A stretch of 64,000 nt of DNA from Isoperla grammatica (lineage: Eukaryota; Arthropoda; Insecta; Plecoptera; Perlodidae): NCBI GenBank assembly GCA_945910005.1, contig OX246739.1, forward strand, positions 12,064,292 to 12,128,291, in the 5' to 3' direction. Within the stretch, counting starts at the first letter, position 1. Each line of letters begins with the position of its first letter. Positions 50,371-64,000 of the stretch are shown one piece after another. The translations under genes and the position numbers were made by a program. The notes under the pieces were generated by a model. It was not told where the DNA came from. It saw only the letters and a list, made by a program, of their open reading frames with translations, and did not search any database.

Positions 50371-50556
50371 ACGTCAAGCACGTCAAGCACGACAAACACG
50401 TCAAGCACGTCAAGCACGTCGAACACGTCAAGCATGTCGAGCACGTCGAGCACGTCAAGTACGTCGAGCACGTTGAGCACGTCGAGCATGTCAAGCACGT
50501 CGAGCACGTCAAGCACGTCGAGCACGTCAAGCACGTCGAGCACGTCAAGCACGTCG
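50371..50556. repeat. 9-bp minisatellite, about 20 units
   Basis: Units follow ACGTC(A/G)AGC. Variants are mostly CG to CA or CG to TG changes relative to ACGTCGAGC. All six frames are periodic in three codons and largely open (for example LDV on the minus strand). These are not genes. Confidence 0.92.
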
Positions 50557-51237
50557 ACAACTTCGACCACATGACAAATAGCAAGAGGTTCAGTGATAGC
50601 TCCACAAGTGAAATTTGTAACCCCGAGTTTTATTTATATTCATATTTTCAACCACATTTATTGAATGCACATGGATTAATTGGCACTTGATAAAAGCAAT
50701 GCAGAATATTTATACGTTTGAGATGATGGATCAATGCGTATCCGTATCATTGAAGAAGGACGATCACTCTCCTTTTTACCCCCATATCTTATATTTAATC
50801 GTCTGTTTTGTTTACACATAGAGTGAGCTATGCACCTCATAATTGTCCTGATTGTCAAAGCTCTACCGGTTTCTTATAATTGACAAATGATTCGAAATTT
50901 GCTATCAATGATTTCAAGACGATTTACTTTACTCTTTGAAAAGGGGGATTTCGTTGGATTCAAAGTGTCGACAATGCAATAAAAAAAATATATACCGCGA
51001 AAGAAGGATTCAGTTGTAAAACCCTCTGTCAGTGTCTGTAACCAATAAACGAAGACGGGATATCTATCTGGTCTAGGAAAGAGTGTGATCCAAATTGGTT
51101 TGAAAATAGAGAAATCTGACATTTGATCGGCTTTGATGTATAGTGTTCTTCACAGTAAAAACTATCTATAGCGCTGTGTGCATCACTATTATTATGGTCT
51201 GGAAACACAATTGCAAACACAATAATGGGTACGTGTA
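50557..51237. other. Non-coding DNA
   Basis: Nothing recognised. Confidence 0.4.
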
Positions 51238-51298
51238 CAATACAATACAATACAATACAATACAATACAATACAATACAATACAATACAATACAATAC
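51238..51298 (+). repeat. (AATAC)n pentanucleotide microsatellite, about 12 units
   Basis: A pure ACAAT/AATAC run without interruption. Confidence 0.95.
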
Positions 51299-51957
51299 GG
51301 AGATAAATACAACCAAGTGGAACACGCGCCATTTGATGCAAAATTGACTCAATACAACATTTTACGGAATTGTGTTTGGAAATCTAAGAATTAATAATTA
51401 AATTATTACCGGTTTGTTTTGTTTATGAAACAAAGATTGTAGTCAACGGGTTATAATTTCGTAATTGAGTTTCTGGCTCGTATACTCGTATTTACTAGCC
51501 ATAGTTCAACAATTAATATTTACCCATGTTTGTATTTACATTCATGTTGTAACAGGTTAGATTAACCTGTAGGGTATCTGCTGGATGTTGACTGTCGCTC
51601 TTGTTAGAGGTAGTGACATAAAATAAACAAGTAACTCACTCACAGACATCCTATCTATTTGCTTTACACCTCCTTCGGTAGTTATTCGAAAGCGTCATAC
51701 AATCTAACACAAACTAGTTAATAATAGGATGTATACACGTTATTACTATAATGATAGGATCTTGGATGCAAATGACTGTTCCAAGGCAGACACAGTATTA
51801 ATCGCAAGTTCTCGTGCATAGTTTGCATTCACTATGACTTCCAAGCTCCTCGCTCTACTAAATAACACTTATCAAGTAATTTTACAGGACACGTAATCCT
51901 CTTACAAGCTCGTGCAGACGAAGTTTAGTTACGGTTGGAAGCTGGCTGACTATAGAC
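51299..51957. other. Non-coding DNA
   Basis: Nothing recognised. Confidence 0.4.
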
Positions 51958-51970
51958 AGAGAGAAGGAGT

Positions 51971-52014
<44 letters not shown>
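51958..52014 (+). repeat. (GA)n microsatellite
   Basis: A GAGA run with a few interruptions at its left end. Confidence 0.93.
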
Positions 52015-52018
<4 letters not shown>

Positions 52019-52384
52019 TCAGAGACGTTTTAGCAATTGTGAATATGCGTCGGCAACGGAGGAGCGTTGTTTATTCGCAACGACCACGTACCTAGGAAGT
52101 GGATACATAATAATTACTTGTTAGTATACATTGCAATCACATTAATGCAGAGCGAAACGACCTATGAGGCTTAGGTTACGGTAGTTTATGTTGGTAAACC
52201 AGACAATATAGACAACCTATTTAACAGTCTTTATGTGCTACTTTAAAACGCAGAAATGGTGATACGGAGATTGACATATTGTTTTTTATGATATTAGTCT
52301 AATCAATACTATGAATGTGTGGTTATTATGTGGACCATCTTTAGTCACCAGCCTTTAAAACCAGAATGAAGATATATTGTTATC

Positions 52385-52520
52385 TAGCTAAACAACCTCC
52401 TTTCAGCGCCATTGATGAATAATAACAATACAAAAACAATGGAAATTGACAGCAAAACCACTCCTCTTAGAAGTTTATTTTCTTGCCCCAAGAATGCATC
52501 TAGTCTATTTTGAGTGCTTT
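52385..52520 (+). repeat. Dispersed repeat, copy 2
   Basis: Same orientation and order of words as 25555-25695: GCGCCATTGATGA, AAGTTTATTTTCTTGCC, AGAATGCAT and TAGTCTATTT. The intervening bases differ, so both are old copies. Confidence 0.7.
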
Positions 52521-55500
52521 ATAGCTAAAAACCTTCGGACATTATCGTGATAATGTAGGTTTATGGCATATCGTCAACTTAAAAAGTGTATTTGTATTTT
52601 AATTATTGTTGGTGGAATAGGGGGAGAGTGATGTAAGTGTATCTTATTTTTCTGTGGTTTATGTGAAGTTTCTTAACTTTTACCCCTAAATGTCACCCAT
52701 CTGTAATTTATCAAATCCACGCCCTATGAACTACATCCGGATGTTTCGAGTTATTTTAGCGCTACAATGTAACGCACATAAACAGTTGAAAGTTGCAGCG
52801 ATGATTATAATAATAATTAGTAAACAGACAAGTTTTAATCCACCCAAGTTATAACTCTTAATTCTAGATAACAGCTCGTGCACGTGAATAAAAACCATTG
52901 TTCTAGATGGTAAAGTTAATGATAATTGAAGCCTATTACAAACTTCATCTCTCGTAACGATGTCATCAGATTAGCATAGCTCTCCCCAAGTTGAACATTC
53001 TATGACCCTCCACCCCCCATGATGGATGATGGAAATATTTTCTTGGGCGATAATACTCCGTCGTGGAGACTTCTCAAAGGGTGAGCGTGTGTCAGTAAAA
53101 CAAGGGTGATGCAACCACGAGTTGTATTATGTTTTATTTTACAAACGCACGCAAGAGTTATGTAATATTCCTACACTTTGCGACGGAAAAGGACGGATAT
53201 TTCACATCTTTTGCTCCTCGCTACATCCCCCGCATGTACCTATATTTGTTTACACTTTACCTGTGAACATGCAATTGTCATATAAGCGGGCTGCAATAAG
53301 ATTACAGCAATTTTAAGTGTTGTGACGTTATACAATAATTGTACTGTGTGTGTAGACAGATGTTGGGTAACGTATCTAGTAAATCAGAAATATGAAAAAA
53401 AACAGAGCCCCACTGTTACCATGTTGCGTCACGTTTCGCTGTATTTTTTATTTTTATTTATTGTCCAGAATACACATATTTAAAACACATACAGTTTCAG
53501 AACAAGTACAGAAACCTTCAATATTAATTCTACGCGAGATTCGTATTTTTTTTTTTTGTAATACATAACAACAAATTTAAAAAATATGATGATCATAAAT
53601 ATTGTTTTTTGTCAATATTTAAAGTTGTTAATTCTTATAATAAAAGAAACATCCTTACAAATATCAATATACTACAGGTTTTAGCACAACTTTTTAGTAA
53701 TTAGCAATTAACATATATTGTAAATTTTCAAAGACTTGTGTAGACTTCTGTACACTATTAATAAAAGTTCGTTCCGAGTGGAAATAATGTTGGTACCAAC
53801 ATTGCCTGTTACTCCATAGTTGATAAAACCAGTGCCCCAGGCCGAGCATAACGGTTATCAGCTTCTGCACGGTATTCACACGGACCACGGTCTGTATAAT
53901 GAAGACAATTTAAACTACAATCGAGGAGATTTTGAGCTAAATTTAAATGATAAAAATCAATTACCCTCGTGAGCTCTAGCGCTTACTCTAGATACGTGGA
54001 ATAACAGCTTTCTCAACCAACGAGGAAATTGGGACAAGTAAGAAGAGTGCCCGTTCCACACTCTACTGTATGTATAGGTCTACATTTTACTAACTAACGT
54101 ACATATATTTCGTCAGACAAATAATATTTTATTTATTTTGATTATTATTATTACTTATAGTTATATAGTAATGTAAACTGTCCCCATCCTTTGTATTATA
54201 GTAGTTTTTCAATATTTAGAATATTTAAAAGAGAAAGAGAAAGAGAAAATGTGCCTTAGTTCAATTTTTGACAAGAAGGAAAGAAAAATCTGTATTTCAA
54301 TATTTTATATTTAGCATGTCTCATCGCAGCAAACTTCAAAAAACAACCGTACAACGATATACGTGTTTTTGTTCTATCAAAGTTTTCCTACCACCAATTC
54401 CATCGGGACCGAATGTGCATTACAAACTGCAGAGTGGAACCAAATTAGACAGTTTTTCTGGCGACGCGGTCATTCCTTTAAAAATCCCCAACTCGACCCC
54501 ACCTCTTGTCCGGGAACGCAGAACAGATCGCTATTGGCACGCCCCCTTTTGTTGCTACTCTTAACAACCCGACCACTCTGTTGTAGTGGATCGAGCTGGT
54601 TTTTGCTATTCTTAATCCAATCTCCTATACCTCTACAATAACGAGGCGGTCGTAATCTAGGCCGCTCTACCGTGACGGAACTGCATGGGGGGCGGGGGGG
54701 GGGGGGGGGGGAGAGGGGGAGAGGAGGGAATCTCATTGGGATTAAAAAGAAATTGGAAAACGAGAATATTTAGAAGAGAAAGAAGAAATACGCCACAGTT
54801 CAATTTTCAAAAAGAAATTGTAGGGGAATGTGCTTTTCAAAAACCGCGCCATGTTTATTTTCATTGCACAAGAGTTTTGTTCACCTGTGCTACACTTTGC
54901 ACTAGTGTAAGTCACTAGTTTAGTCGTTCTTTTGTACTCTTGCAAGTGTAAATATGTTTATGGTGTTCACCTGTAATTAGATTAGTTTCAATTACATGCG
55001 AACGTCATACAAATATTAGCACTGACTTACACAGGTACAAAATATAACGACTAAGTACTTACACTAAATACTTGACATAGTGTAAAGTGTAGGACAGAAA
55101 AACAAATTTAAGGCTGATCAAAATTTGTATTTGTGCTTAACGGATTTAGGAATAGTGTATCATGTTTGTATAATTTCTTGTGATTGTTTCATATTCAACA
55201 ACAGAGGTTTCGTGAAAGTTAATTAGATCGTCACACGGGTCTTGTAAATACTAAATACCATAAACGGGCCCTATTACCAGTTATCACAGTCAACAATCTT
55301 CAGGACTTAGTCCTAGATTTTCTGTGCGAATACTTGGTAGTTCTAGTTTCCTCAGTCATATTAAGGAGAACACTAGGACTAAATCCCACGAAGAAGGTTC
55401 GAGGAATCCTTCCCTACTCTACCAATATCTCAAGAGACAAAACGACAATAAATGCCGCATAGATCGAAGACTTGTCGTTCGTATGGGAGGGAGGGAGGGT

Positions 55501-58500
55501 AAATAACAATATATTGTCATTAATAGGAGGTGTTTTTCTGTAATGTAACTGCTGATTTACAACAAAGTTGATTGACTCATTGCGTGCGTGTATCGAGAGC
55601 CAGCCATGACCAACACGTGACTACTAGAGTATCTCAGATGAGAGCGTTGAATGCAAACGCTAATTCCGCTCGCTCAATGCTATTTTAAAGTCAATTTACA
55701 AATTGAGAACAAAAAATGGTATTGCTTAGTCAATTTAACTAACGACTTCCGTTGCCATTAAGTAATGAACACAATGTATAGTACAACCAAAGGATCTGAT
55801 CAATGTGTGGATAGTAAGAAGAGTCAGCTATAGACATTTCAGGATCACTTTTATTCAACACTTTAATATGTAGTTGTATATATAAGTTGTATATATTAAA
55901 ACATAACATAAAACAAATACGTGGATTTGTTTTGTTTGGATTTATTAGGGTGAGAAAGGTTGAGACAAATTTTTAATCAAAGGAGACAGAAAGCTTACTT
56001 TACTTTAAAAGAATGTATTAGAATAGTGTGAGAATATAGAAGAATGTATAAAGAAGTAATGTATTAGAATAGTGTAGTCTAAAGAAGAATATAGAAGACA
56101 GAATATTTGTAAGAGCATATTTAAATGCAGAAATAAATGTAAACGTAATGCTATTCTGTATCCTTATAAAAACCCGGCACCTCCACCAATAGGAAAAATC
56201 AACATGTAAGTGTGTGTGTAAATATATATTTAAATATAATAAATAAATGCATTCTGTTAGGTTGTATCAATAAACTACAATCTTCATGTACCTAGCTGGG
56301 AATATATGCTTACCCTCCCCCCCCCCCCCCTCAACTTCACCCCGCTGATACTAATGAGTGCATGGATGGAAAAGAGAAACTTCCCCTCTTCGTGAACATT
56401 TTGTGTTGCGGCTAACGCGGGAAATCTTCAAACTTTGTCCATCAGAGTTTAGCTTTATGTTCCTTATAATATTTATGTAATCGTGCATTTATAACTTTGC
56501 GGTTTTGATAAATACATATTTAATCGGACATTTTCGCGTGAGTCTCAAATTTTGGTATGTAAATGGAGTTTCATCTCAAGGATTACGTTGAAGGAGGCTT
56601 CTGCTCTACGTTTCGGTGAGATCACATCTTCATCTTCAGAGGTCCTTACTGGTGTTTTCTGGTGCTTGGTAGGACGGTAGCAAGTAGGAATCCTAGAGGT
56701 GGACCGTAGACAACATTTACTTAGCAGATTGGAATAATTCATTAAAATGAAAAGTATTGCTAGTACAATAGACCGTACAAACAAACAGAAATGTGCATCT
56801 CGAGGCACAAAAGATATTTATCAGTAGACGAGTGTTTGGAGAAATCCCATGCATGTATGTATTTAGGCGGCACCTTTTGTGCGCTCTCTGCCACCAATAC
56901 CGTGATGTATGGATAGTAATTTATCTGTGCTACTACCGTCTACATACACTATATATGCATGTAGATGTGAATACATTTTAAGTCTAATACATAAATATAT
57001 CAATTTAATTTAAAGTTTCGTTTATTCAATTTTTTTGCAACTTTTTATCATTGTTGAAACGCTCCAAACCACAACATTTCCACTTATAATTACAATAGTT
57101 ATAATGTAAAACAATAATCATCTAAACCTATACAATACAATGAAAATATAAAGAATTTAAAGGAGAATATGTCCTTGTTTATCCACACGTCATTTGTGCC
57201 ACACAAAGGATGCAGCGACTGTGTATACGAATGCTGAGCCTTGGGAACATCACTTAAATTCAGACTAGTAACGATTTATGTAAGCCCATTGTGTACCATG
57301 TATCCAAAAATAATTGAAGGTGCGGAGGACTGAACTCGACGCTAAGCCAAATATGTTTTGTTCCCCAATTGATAATGTTTTGTTTCTCGAATCTCGAGTT
57401 TGGATTTCCGTTAATAAAACCTATTCCGTTTAGTTTTCCCTATGGAGTCTCATTCTATCCTTGGAATTCAATTAGGAATCGTAATGAAGGGCTTGCAGCT
57501 CTCGAACGAAATTATCTGTAGAGAATATCCTTTTTGTGTATTTACAAGGGTGGCTAGAAGTAGAGAGGACGGCGGGAGGGGGGGATTCCCCTAGAGGCTC
57601 GGACTAAGGGAATACGTAAGACTAAGAGACGCGGAGACCTTTGCTATACCCTCCGAACAAGTAATCATGGCCTCTGTGCAAAATAACGAAATTCCGTTTG
57701 AAGGAAGTTAAAGTTTCCTGGCAACGTAGTTATTTTAGCAAGCATTCTTCCCCTTTGAGCTTTAGGTTGCTCAGGTTGTAAGTTTAAGGATTTCCAATAC
57801 GTCTGATGTCGAACTTTAGAGGTTTGGGGATTACGGGAATATTACAACTTCCGCGTGCAAAAACAAAAGCGGAGAGTTAATTCGAGAAAATACAAACATT
57901 TTCGAGAACAAAAGATTTACCACTTTCACTGTGTTTCCTAATTTAAGTTTCCCCCCTGACACACCACCACAACCACTAAAAAGAATCTTTGTTATTTCTC
58001 ACATAAATAATACCGGCTTCATTCGATTACTGACGCTTTGTGAGTTGAGAGACATATTTATTATTTATTTTCTCTCGTATACTTCTATTTATTTGTTTTT
58101 CAATTTTCAGTGTTCTCTCTTTGTATATAAGTTTTTTTTAGCTATTTTAATTTCCATTCTTTTTCTTTGTGTTCTGTGTTTTTATAATTGATGTCATTCA
58201 TTATACGCGTTTACAATTTAAATCAGGTAATTTGAAACAAATAAACATATTCATGTGCCTTGTTTGGATTTGTTTAATGTTATCTTTGACTAATTCAGAA
58301 AATGAAAGCGTAAACATATATGTTATGTTTACTCTTCTTGAGGAATGTAAAGTTGTGGAAAAGGCCAAAGCTTCCAACAAAACGTCAAGACGTCCGCTTC
58401 TCGGAATGCATGGCCAGTATTTGTTTTCTTTTTTTGTGTCATGTGTGTATGGGGTAAAATAACAGGCCTCTTGCCAAGCAGTTGATATTTCCTGGTTAAA

Positions 58501-58909
58501 AAAACTCGCTCTTAGTGCAATGAAAAAATGTTTCTTTTAGTTTAGGTTTCTTAGACAATACAATGAAATACGCTACTAAAAATTAAAAGAATTAGAATAA
58601 ATGACATAAGGTGGGTTTGTCTTGTTGGTCTTAAATATCTACTAATGTCGGCTGAATGAAGAACGAGCTCTTTCATATTAAAAGAAACCCCTGTGTCACT
58701 AATTGTATCAAACTTGTGGTATTCCAAGCTATGAGTACAAAATGATCATTAACGAGTAAACATAAAACACATAAAAATTAGTTTCTAGAATAGTCAGTCC
58801 CATAAAGAATACATATAAGAAACGTGTCACACGCAGAAACTTATTGACCTGGAATAATGTCAAAACCACACACACAATTGTAAAACGATACCAAGGTCAC
58901 TTACTTTTG
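52521..58909. other. AT-rich non-coding DNA with homopolymer runs
   Basis: No gene is supported. A long G run lies at 54686-54712 and a C run at 56317-56330. A diverged duplicated word ATGTATTAGAATAGTGT occurs near 56012 and 56061. 55560-55690 is CpG-richer without a clear signal. Confidence 0.45.
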
Positions 58910-59028
58910 AAACCGGTGAATTTTCGGAGTAACCCGTTCCTACTCCTTCCTCAGACCGCAGTCGGCCTCGGTCTGAGGAAGGAGTAGGAATGGAGTAGGA
59001 ACGGATTACTCCGAAAATTCACCGGTTT
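58910..59028. repeat. Long hairpin, about 49-bp arms, 10-base loop
   Basis: The left arm 58910-58958 (from AAACCGGTGAATTTTCGG to CCTCAGACCG) pairs with 58969-59028. The right arm carries an extra copy of the 11-12-bp word GGAGTAGGAAT. Apart from that duplication and one or two substitutions the pairing is complete. Confidence 0.92.
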
Positions 59029-59817
59029 TAACATAAGAAACGTTATTCGACACGATTAAATTCTGTATACATACTCCAGTCTACCAAATAACTTTTTCAT
59101 TGAAATTAGTGACAATGTGGAGCAGCATATTTATCCAACATGCTTAGATTGTGATATGTAATAAAAATTCAATTTTACTGTGTGATAACATGTAAGGCCT
59201 AAAATAGTACTAATGTCCAACCGGTTTAGAATATAAATGAATGACAGGACTCAAACTTATAACCTGACATTGGTACCCCTCAAGTGTTCTGCAGAATAAA
59301 CGTATGAACCATCTCTAGCCTAGTATTGCCCTTTGTGAGGGTAGAAGATAGAACCACGTAACACAATCCTAATCCAGCATGTGTACACTAGGTTTACCAG
59401 GTGTTATTCTGCGTTTAACCATGTGCAATTAATTAAATCTTCATCCACTCTCTTACATAAGTGTCAAACAAGGTGTTAAAATGTAAATTCTAATCCCTAC
59501 ACGGTTCCATTAATACTAATGTAAATTATGTGTTGCCTATTTGTGTTATTATAGGACTCTACTTAAACATGTCCAGTGGATTTAGTGTAGGTTTGTAGAG
59601 GATTCACCAGAGGGATAAAGAATTGATGTAGTTTGGCCGGTGCTCTGTAATAATTTACCCCCACTCCGAGCCTGTGTCAACCGACATTACAGGACACCTC
59701 TGATTTTATCCATGCCCCCCATTCAGTCGGTCTGCACGCCGATCTATCCGCGGTCGGATCAGCCCAACCTCGACAACCATAAATTTAAACTTCGACACTT
59801 TGCTAAGTGTTTCCTCA
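59029..59817. other. Non-coding DNA
   Basis: No gene recognised. 59640-59780 is richer in G and C than its surroundings. Confidence 0.4.
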
Positions 59818-60425
<608 letters not shown>

Positions 60426-61120
60426 TGTTGATCATTTGGGTTTTTATGTTTCAGTTTAGAGACGTGCATAACCGCGAGATAAAGAGATATTATCACAAAC
60501 CATTTTTAATTAAACTATGCAAAACATTAAATTATTAACAGTAATTTAGGTGAAAAAAATCAAAGAAATCGGTCTCTATTGAAACAAGTTATGATGAGTC
60601 ATTTTTATCAAGATGGTTTAATGGGAGACGCTATAATTGTTACGTAGGTCTTCTATCAGTGCCCGTCAGTCAAATACTCAAACCTGTGTGATGTTTTATG
60701 TATGGACTCTCTTTACTGATGTACAAAATTCAAGAATTAGTTTTTCTACAAAGGAAAACCACAAAATTACAAACAGTCACGTTTTACTGTTTTCGGTGTA
60801 TACCCCTATTCAAATCAAAAGTGCTCGGAACTTTGAAGTAGACAGGCTCTAGCCCTTAAGCTCTTTTCATGGCTATTTATGGTAAAAAGAACACGGGTGA
60901 GATTATCTGGGTACACAGGCTCACAACCCTCGGTGTGCATAATACGCAGCTTCATTTCTACCTCCAAATTAAAAAAAATATCCTTGTGTCTGACACACCC
61001 TAGACATAATTCCATCGGATATCTACCTTGCCGTGATAACAAAGCAATTCGCATTAGTCTTGATTGTCATTTGATTGTTTTTTTTATGCCTGCGCCTTAC
61101 TTAGGGTTGTTGGGTAACTC
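60426..61120. other. Non-coding DNA
   Basis: Nothing recognised. Confidence 0.4.
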
Positions 61121-61536
61121 ATTAGAATGCTCCTCTGAACATTACAGTAAATGTGTTTATAGGTTCTCCACACTATCTTATCCCATGCTGACGTCATTAG
61201 AATGCTCCTCTGAACATTACAGTAAATGTGTTTATAGGTTCTCCACACTATCTTATCCCATGCTGACGTCATTAGAATGCTCCTCTGAACATTACAGTGA
61301 ATGTGTTTATAGGTTCTCCACACTATCTTAACCCATGCTGACGTCATTAGAATGCTCCTCTGAACATTACAGTGAATGTGTTTATAGGTTCTCCACACTA
61401 TCTTATCCCATGCTGACGTCATTAGAATGCTCCTCTGAACATTACAGTGAATGTGTTTATAGGTTCTGCACACTATCTCAACCCATGCTGACGTCATTAA
61501 AATGCTCCTCTGAACATTACAGTGAATGTGTTCATG
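61121..61536 (+). repeat. 75-bp tandem repeat, 5.5 copies, each with a CRE octamer
   Basis: ATTAGAATGCTCCTCTGAAC starts at 61121 and repeats every 75 bp. Few substitutions separate copies (for example CAGTAAATG against CAGTGAATG). Each junction contains TGACGTCA, at 61189, 61264, 61339, 61414 and 61489. 75 is divisible by three, so frames of 137 and 150 codons stay open on either strand. I do not treat them as genes. Confidence 0.93.
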
Positions 61537-64000
61537 GCCAAGAATGAAACTACAACTCTATTTCATACAGCTCTAGTTTCTTACATCTCACTACCTATAA
61601 CCCGTATACAAGTATCTTTTCTGAAAGAATATTTCACCTGTATGTACTTAGAGAAAATTTGTAAAGCACTAATTTTCTTTAAGGCACACAACATGTTTAA
61701 TATTCATACATTATGAAATGAAAAATTAATTAAATCATGTTAAGAAGAGATGATTGTCAGTTTGTAAAAGAGGGAAAGTGAGGATCGAGTTGATGCTACA
61801 TAAAATGATTTCTGAAACATACCTCGGTAGTAATAATTTAACTTGTATCATGTAATTTACGGCAGGTGAATATGAGTACTAAGAGTGAAAGAAGGGCTTA
61901 ATTCGTTCTTCATCCTAACGTTTGGTAAAACAATAGTACAGCATCCGTGACACCTCATAAAGATCCTTCAGGAATTACTCCTGCAACATCCTGTTTATAT
62001 TAATGATAATAATAGGTGTCTGTCTTTTTATCTCTACTAGAGTGCTAAACTCTGTCAAGCCTCCGTAATTATACAGGAGAAAACTCTAAGCTTATTGTCT
62101 CGGCGAGTTTAAACCAAATAATTTTCATGAAATATATATTCGAATTGTTACTTTGACAAATATTTCTTGCACAAGAGGCGAACTAATTTATCCTTTTGTT
62201 AATTTGTAAAGTTCTTGACAGGAGGCGCGTTAAAGCGTGTTTATGGTAAACAATGAGTAGAGGCTGGATTAGGCCAACACGATGTCATTATCTTATTTAA
62301 TTACCACTCATTTAATTCTCTGTTATTGTCATTCATACGGTAGTTACAGAACATTAAAAGTGTAGAAATAAAAGCAATGGTAAATACTAAATATAATATG
62401 GCTACCCTTTATTTCGAAATTACTTCATCCTTCAATCTTAATGACGGTATAGGGGTTCGTTCTTCGTTTGCTTCATTATTTTTATGTGTTATTGATTGAT
62501 CAGCTTTAGGAGGAGATCTTATTGATTTTTATGGTTGACACTCAATATAACATACTCAACAATTGCTCGTTGATGTTTTAAGAAAAGTGCACCTCTTACA
62601 TGATATATTTCAATACTCATATAATTACTGTAAGGGCCAGTCTTACAATGTCCCAATAACTACTTATTCGTTCAATAGCTTGTTTTCTCCATGGCAACGA
62701 CCAATCAAAACTCTTGAAATCCTCCAAGCTACTAATAACTTTCCTATTAAGAGATTGTTAGTTTATATAAAATAAAGCAAAAGCCAATGAGCAGCCTCGG
62801 GCAAACGTTATCCGATTCTCTTGGTTGTATCTTCTACTTGCTAGAATATGCGAACAATCAGGAACTCAGCAAGTAACACAAAGAGATTTTGAAAAATCAC
62901 TACTTATTTAAATATGTCAGCTAGTCTAAATAATAAATATTCATAAGTAACGGTTGATAAATGTATTCAAAGAAAACGCAAAAACAAGAAGGTAAATAAC
63001 GATTACTTCTTTGGCTCGATAATTTCAATTGCATCACAACAAAGTTAATTGATAACATCACAGGTCAGTGATTTATATAGAACGAATCAACGCCATCAGC
63101 TGAATATTATGTATAACCTATATTGTTACATGTTTCAACATCGTGCAAGCAGACTGCTGTTACCATGGAACCGTCTCTCTGTGATAATATGATTTGCCAA
63201 TAACAGTGGAAATGCCTCCAGCTATGGATGGATACACGAGTCGCAACTGGAATCAATACAAAACAGCTTTGAAAGTTTGTAATTATGTAAACTCAAGAAG
63301 CTTCTTAGTATAACTGCGTATTTAATGTGAGTAACGTTAAGTTGTGGAAGAGATATCAGTATAGTCTAATAATTCCGGACCAAGTTTTCTGTGGGTAGAT
63401 TATAGAAAGACCGCGTAGGGGACACAACTGTGTATTCTCTTACCGAGATGACATTATTTCTTTGAACTTTTTGCTTTTTGAAATCTTTGAGCTTTTTGAA
63501 ATCCATCGACGGTGGTTGGTTTTCTTTATTATTTATGTTATTTACCAGTGAATGTCGTTATTTTGTTGTTCTGGAAGAAACTTCAAGAGCTTTTACTGAA
63601 ATGTATAACCACGTTTTCTTAGAGAAAAGTACAACATTCCATTAAAGAATTACATTCAAAGACTCATACACCGAAATAAATACTGACATATACTGAAAAT
63701 CATTAGATTTTTAGAGTTAATGTGAAATAATATGAAGGACTTTACTTGGTGAAAGATGAGATGAACTTTTACAATATGTATTATCGTATATGCTAACTAG
63801 ATACAGTAATATGCGATTTTACATATTCCACTCCCTACCTTGTTAAATATTATACGACTTACAGTCGAGGATTGAAAGAGATGTGGGAAATTGGATACAA
63901 AAAGTGTTGCAATTGCAATAGCTACTAACCAGATTAACTATGGATGGATTACTAGCGTCTGAAAAATGATTCATATTTTGGAAGATTTGAAACAAATAAA
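61537..64000. other. AT-rich non-coding DNA
   Basis: No gene is supported. CCATGGCAACG next to CCAATCA near 62691-62706, and GTTACCATGGAACC at 63159-63172, resemble RFX X-box half or near-full sites. Otherwise nothing is recognised. Confidence 0.4.

Noticed and set aside
61084..61497. 137- and 150-codon repeat proteins over the 75-bp array
   Set aside because: Open on both strands for the same arithmetic reason, with no independent coding signal.

Overview
The window is AT-rich, almost gene-free eukaryotic DNA, most likely from an arthropod and perhaps an insect. The evidence is indirect: two families of animal-type non-LTR retrotransposon, abundant AGGCCTA words, long microsatellites, small MITE-like elements, and no long host reading frame. 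I recognise no known host protein. All reading frames above about 150 codons are either retrotransposon ORFs or simple and tandem repeats without stops.

Layout. 1-640: short direct and inverted repeats. 1130-4950 (minus): a LINE ORF2 with endonuclease, reverse transcriptase, RNase H and a C-terminal CCHC, broken by two frameshifts. 7.8-13.5 kb: a few splice-site-bounded candidate exons on the minus strand, including a strong Kozak ATG at 13306-13308. These may be a small-protein gene or a spliced non-coding RNA. Embedded in that interval are a 593-bp TIR element (10168-10760) and a CR1/L2-like LINE tail (10764-12365). The LINE is split by a 917-bp element whose core is a nearly perfect palindrome with 332-bp arms (11328-12244).

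14.4-14.9 kb holds a tRNA-derived element next to 150-bp direct repeats. 16.97-19.4 kb is a satellite with a unit of about 315 bp, and one unit is interrupted by a 295-bp MITE with an apparent TATA target duplication. 22.15-22.8 kb is a Helentron/DINE-like arrangement: exact 150-bp tandem units between inverted repeats. 35461-37920 is a very homogeneous, CpG-rich minisatellite of 39 x 63 bp. 50371-50556 is a 9-bp minisatellite, 59818-60425 a pyrimidine (TC) tract, and 61121-61536 a 75-bp tandem repeat. The remainder is AT-rich intergenic or intronic DNA with small foldback elements.

There is no operon-like cooperation between genes here. The logic of the window is nested and tandem repeat evolution, with one possible host transcript. 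The most distinctive patterns are the symmetric palindromic element nested in a LINE, the CRE-type octamer TGACGTCA recurring in three unrelated repeat families, the MITE insertion whose empty site survives in sister satellite units, and CpG-decay-like variation in the 9-bp minisatellite.
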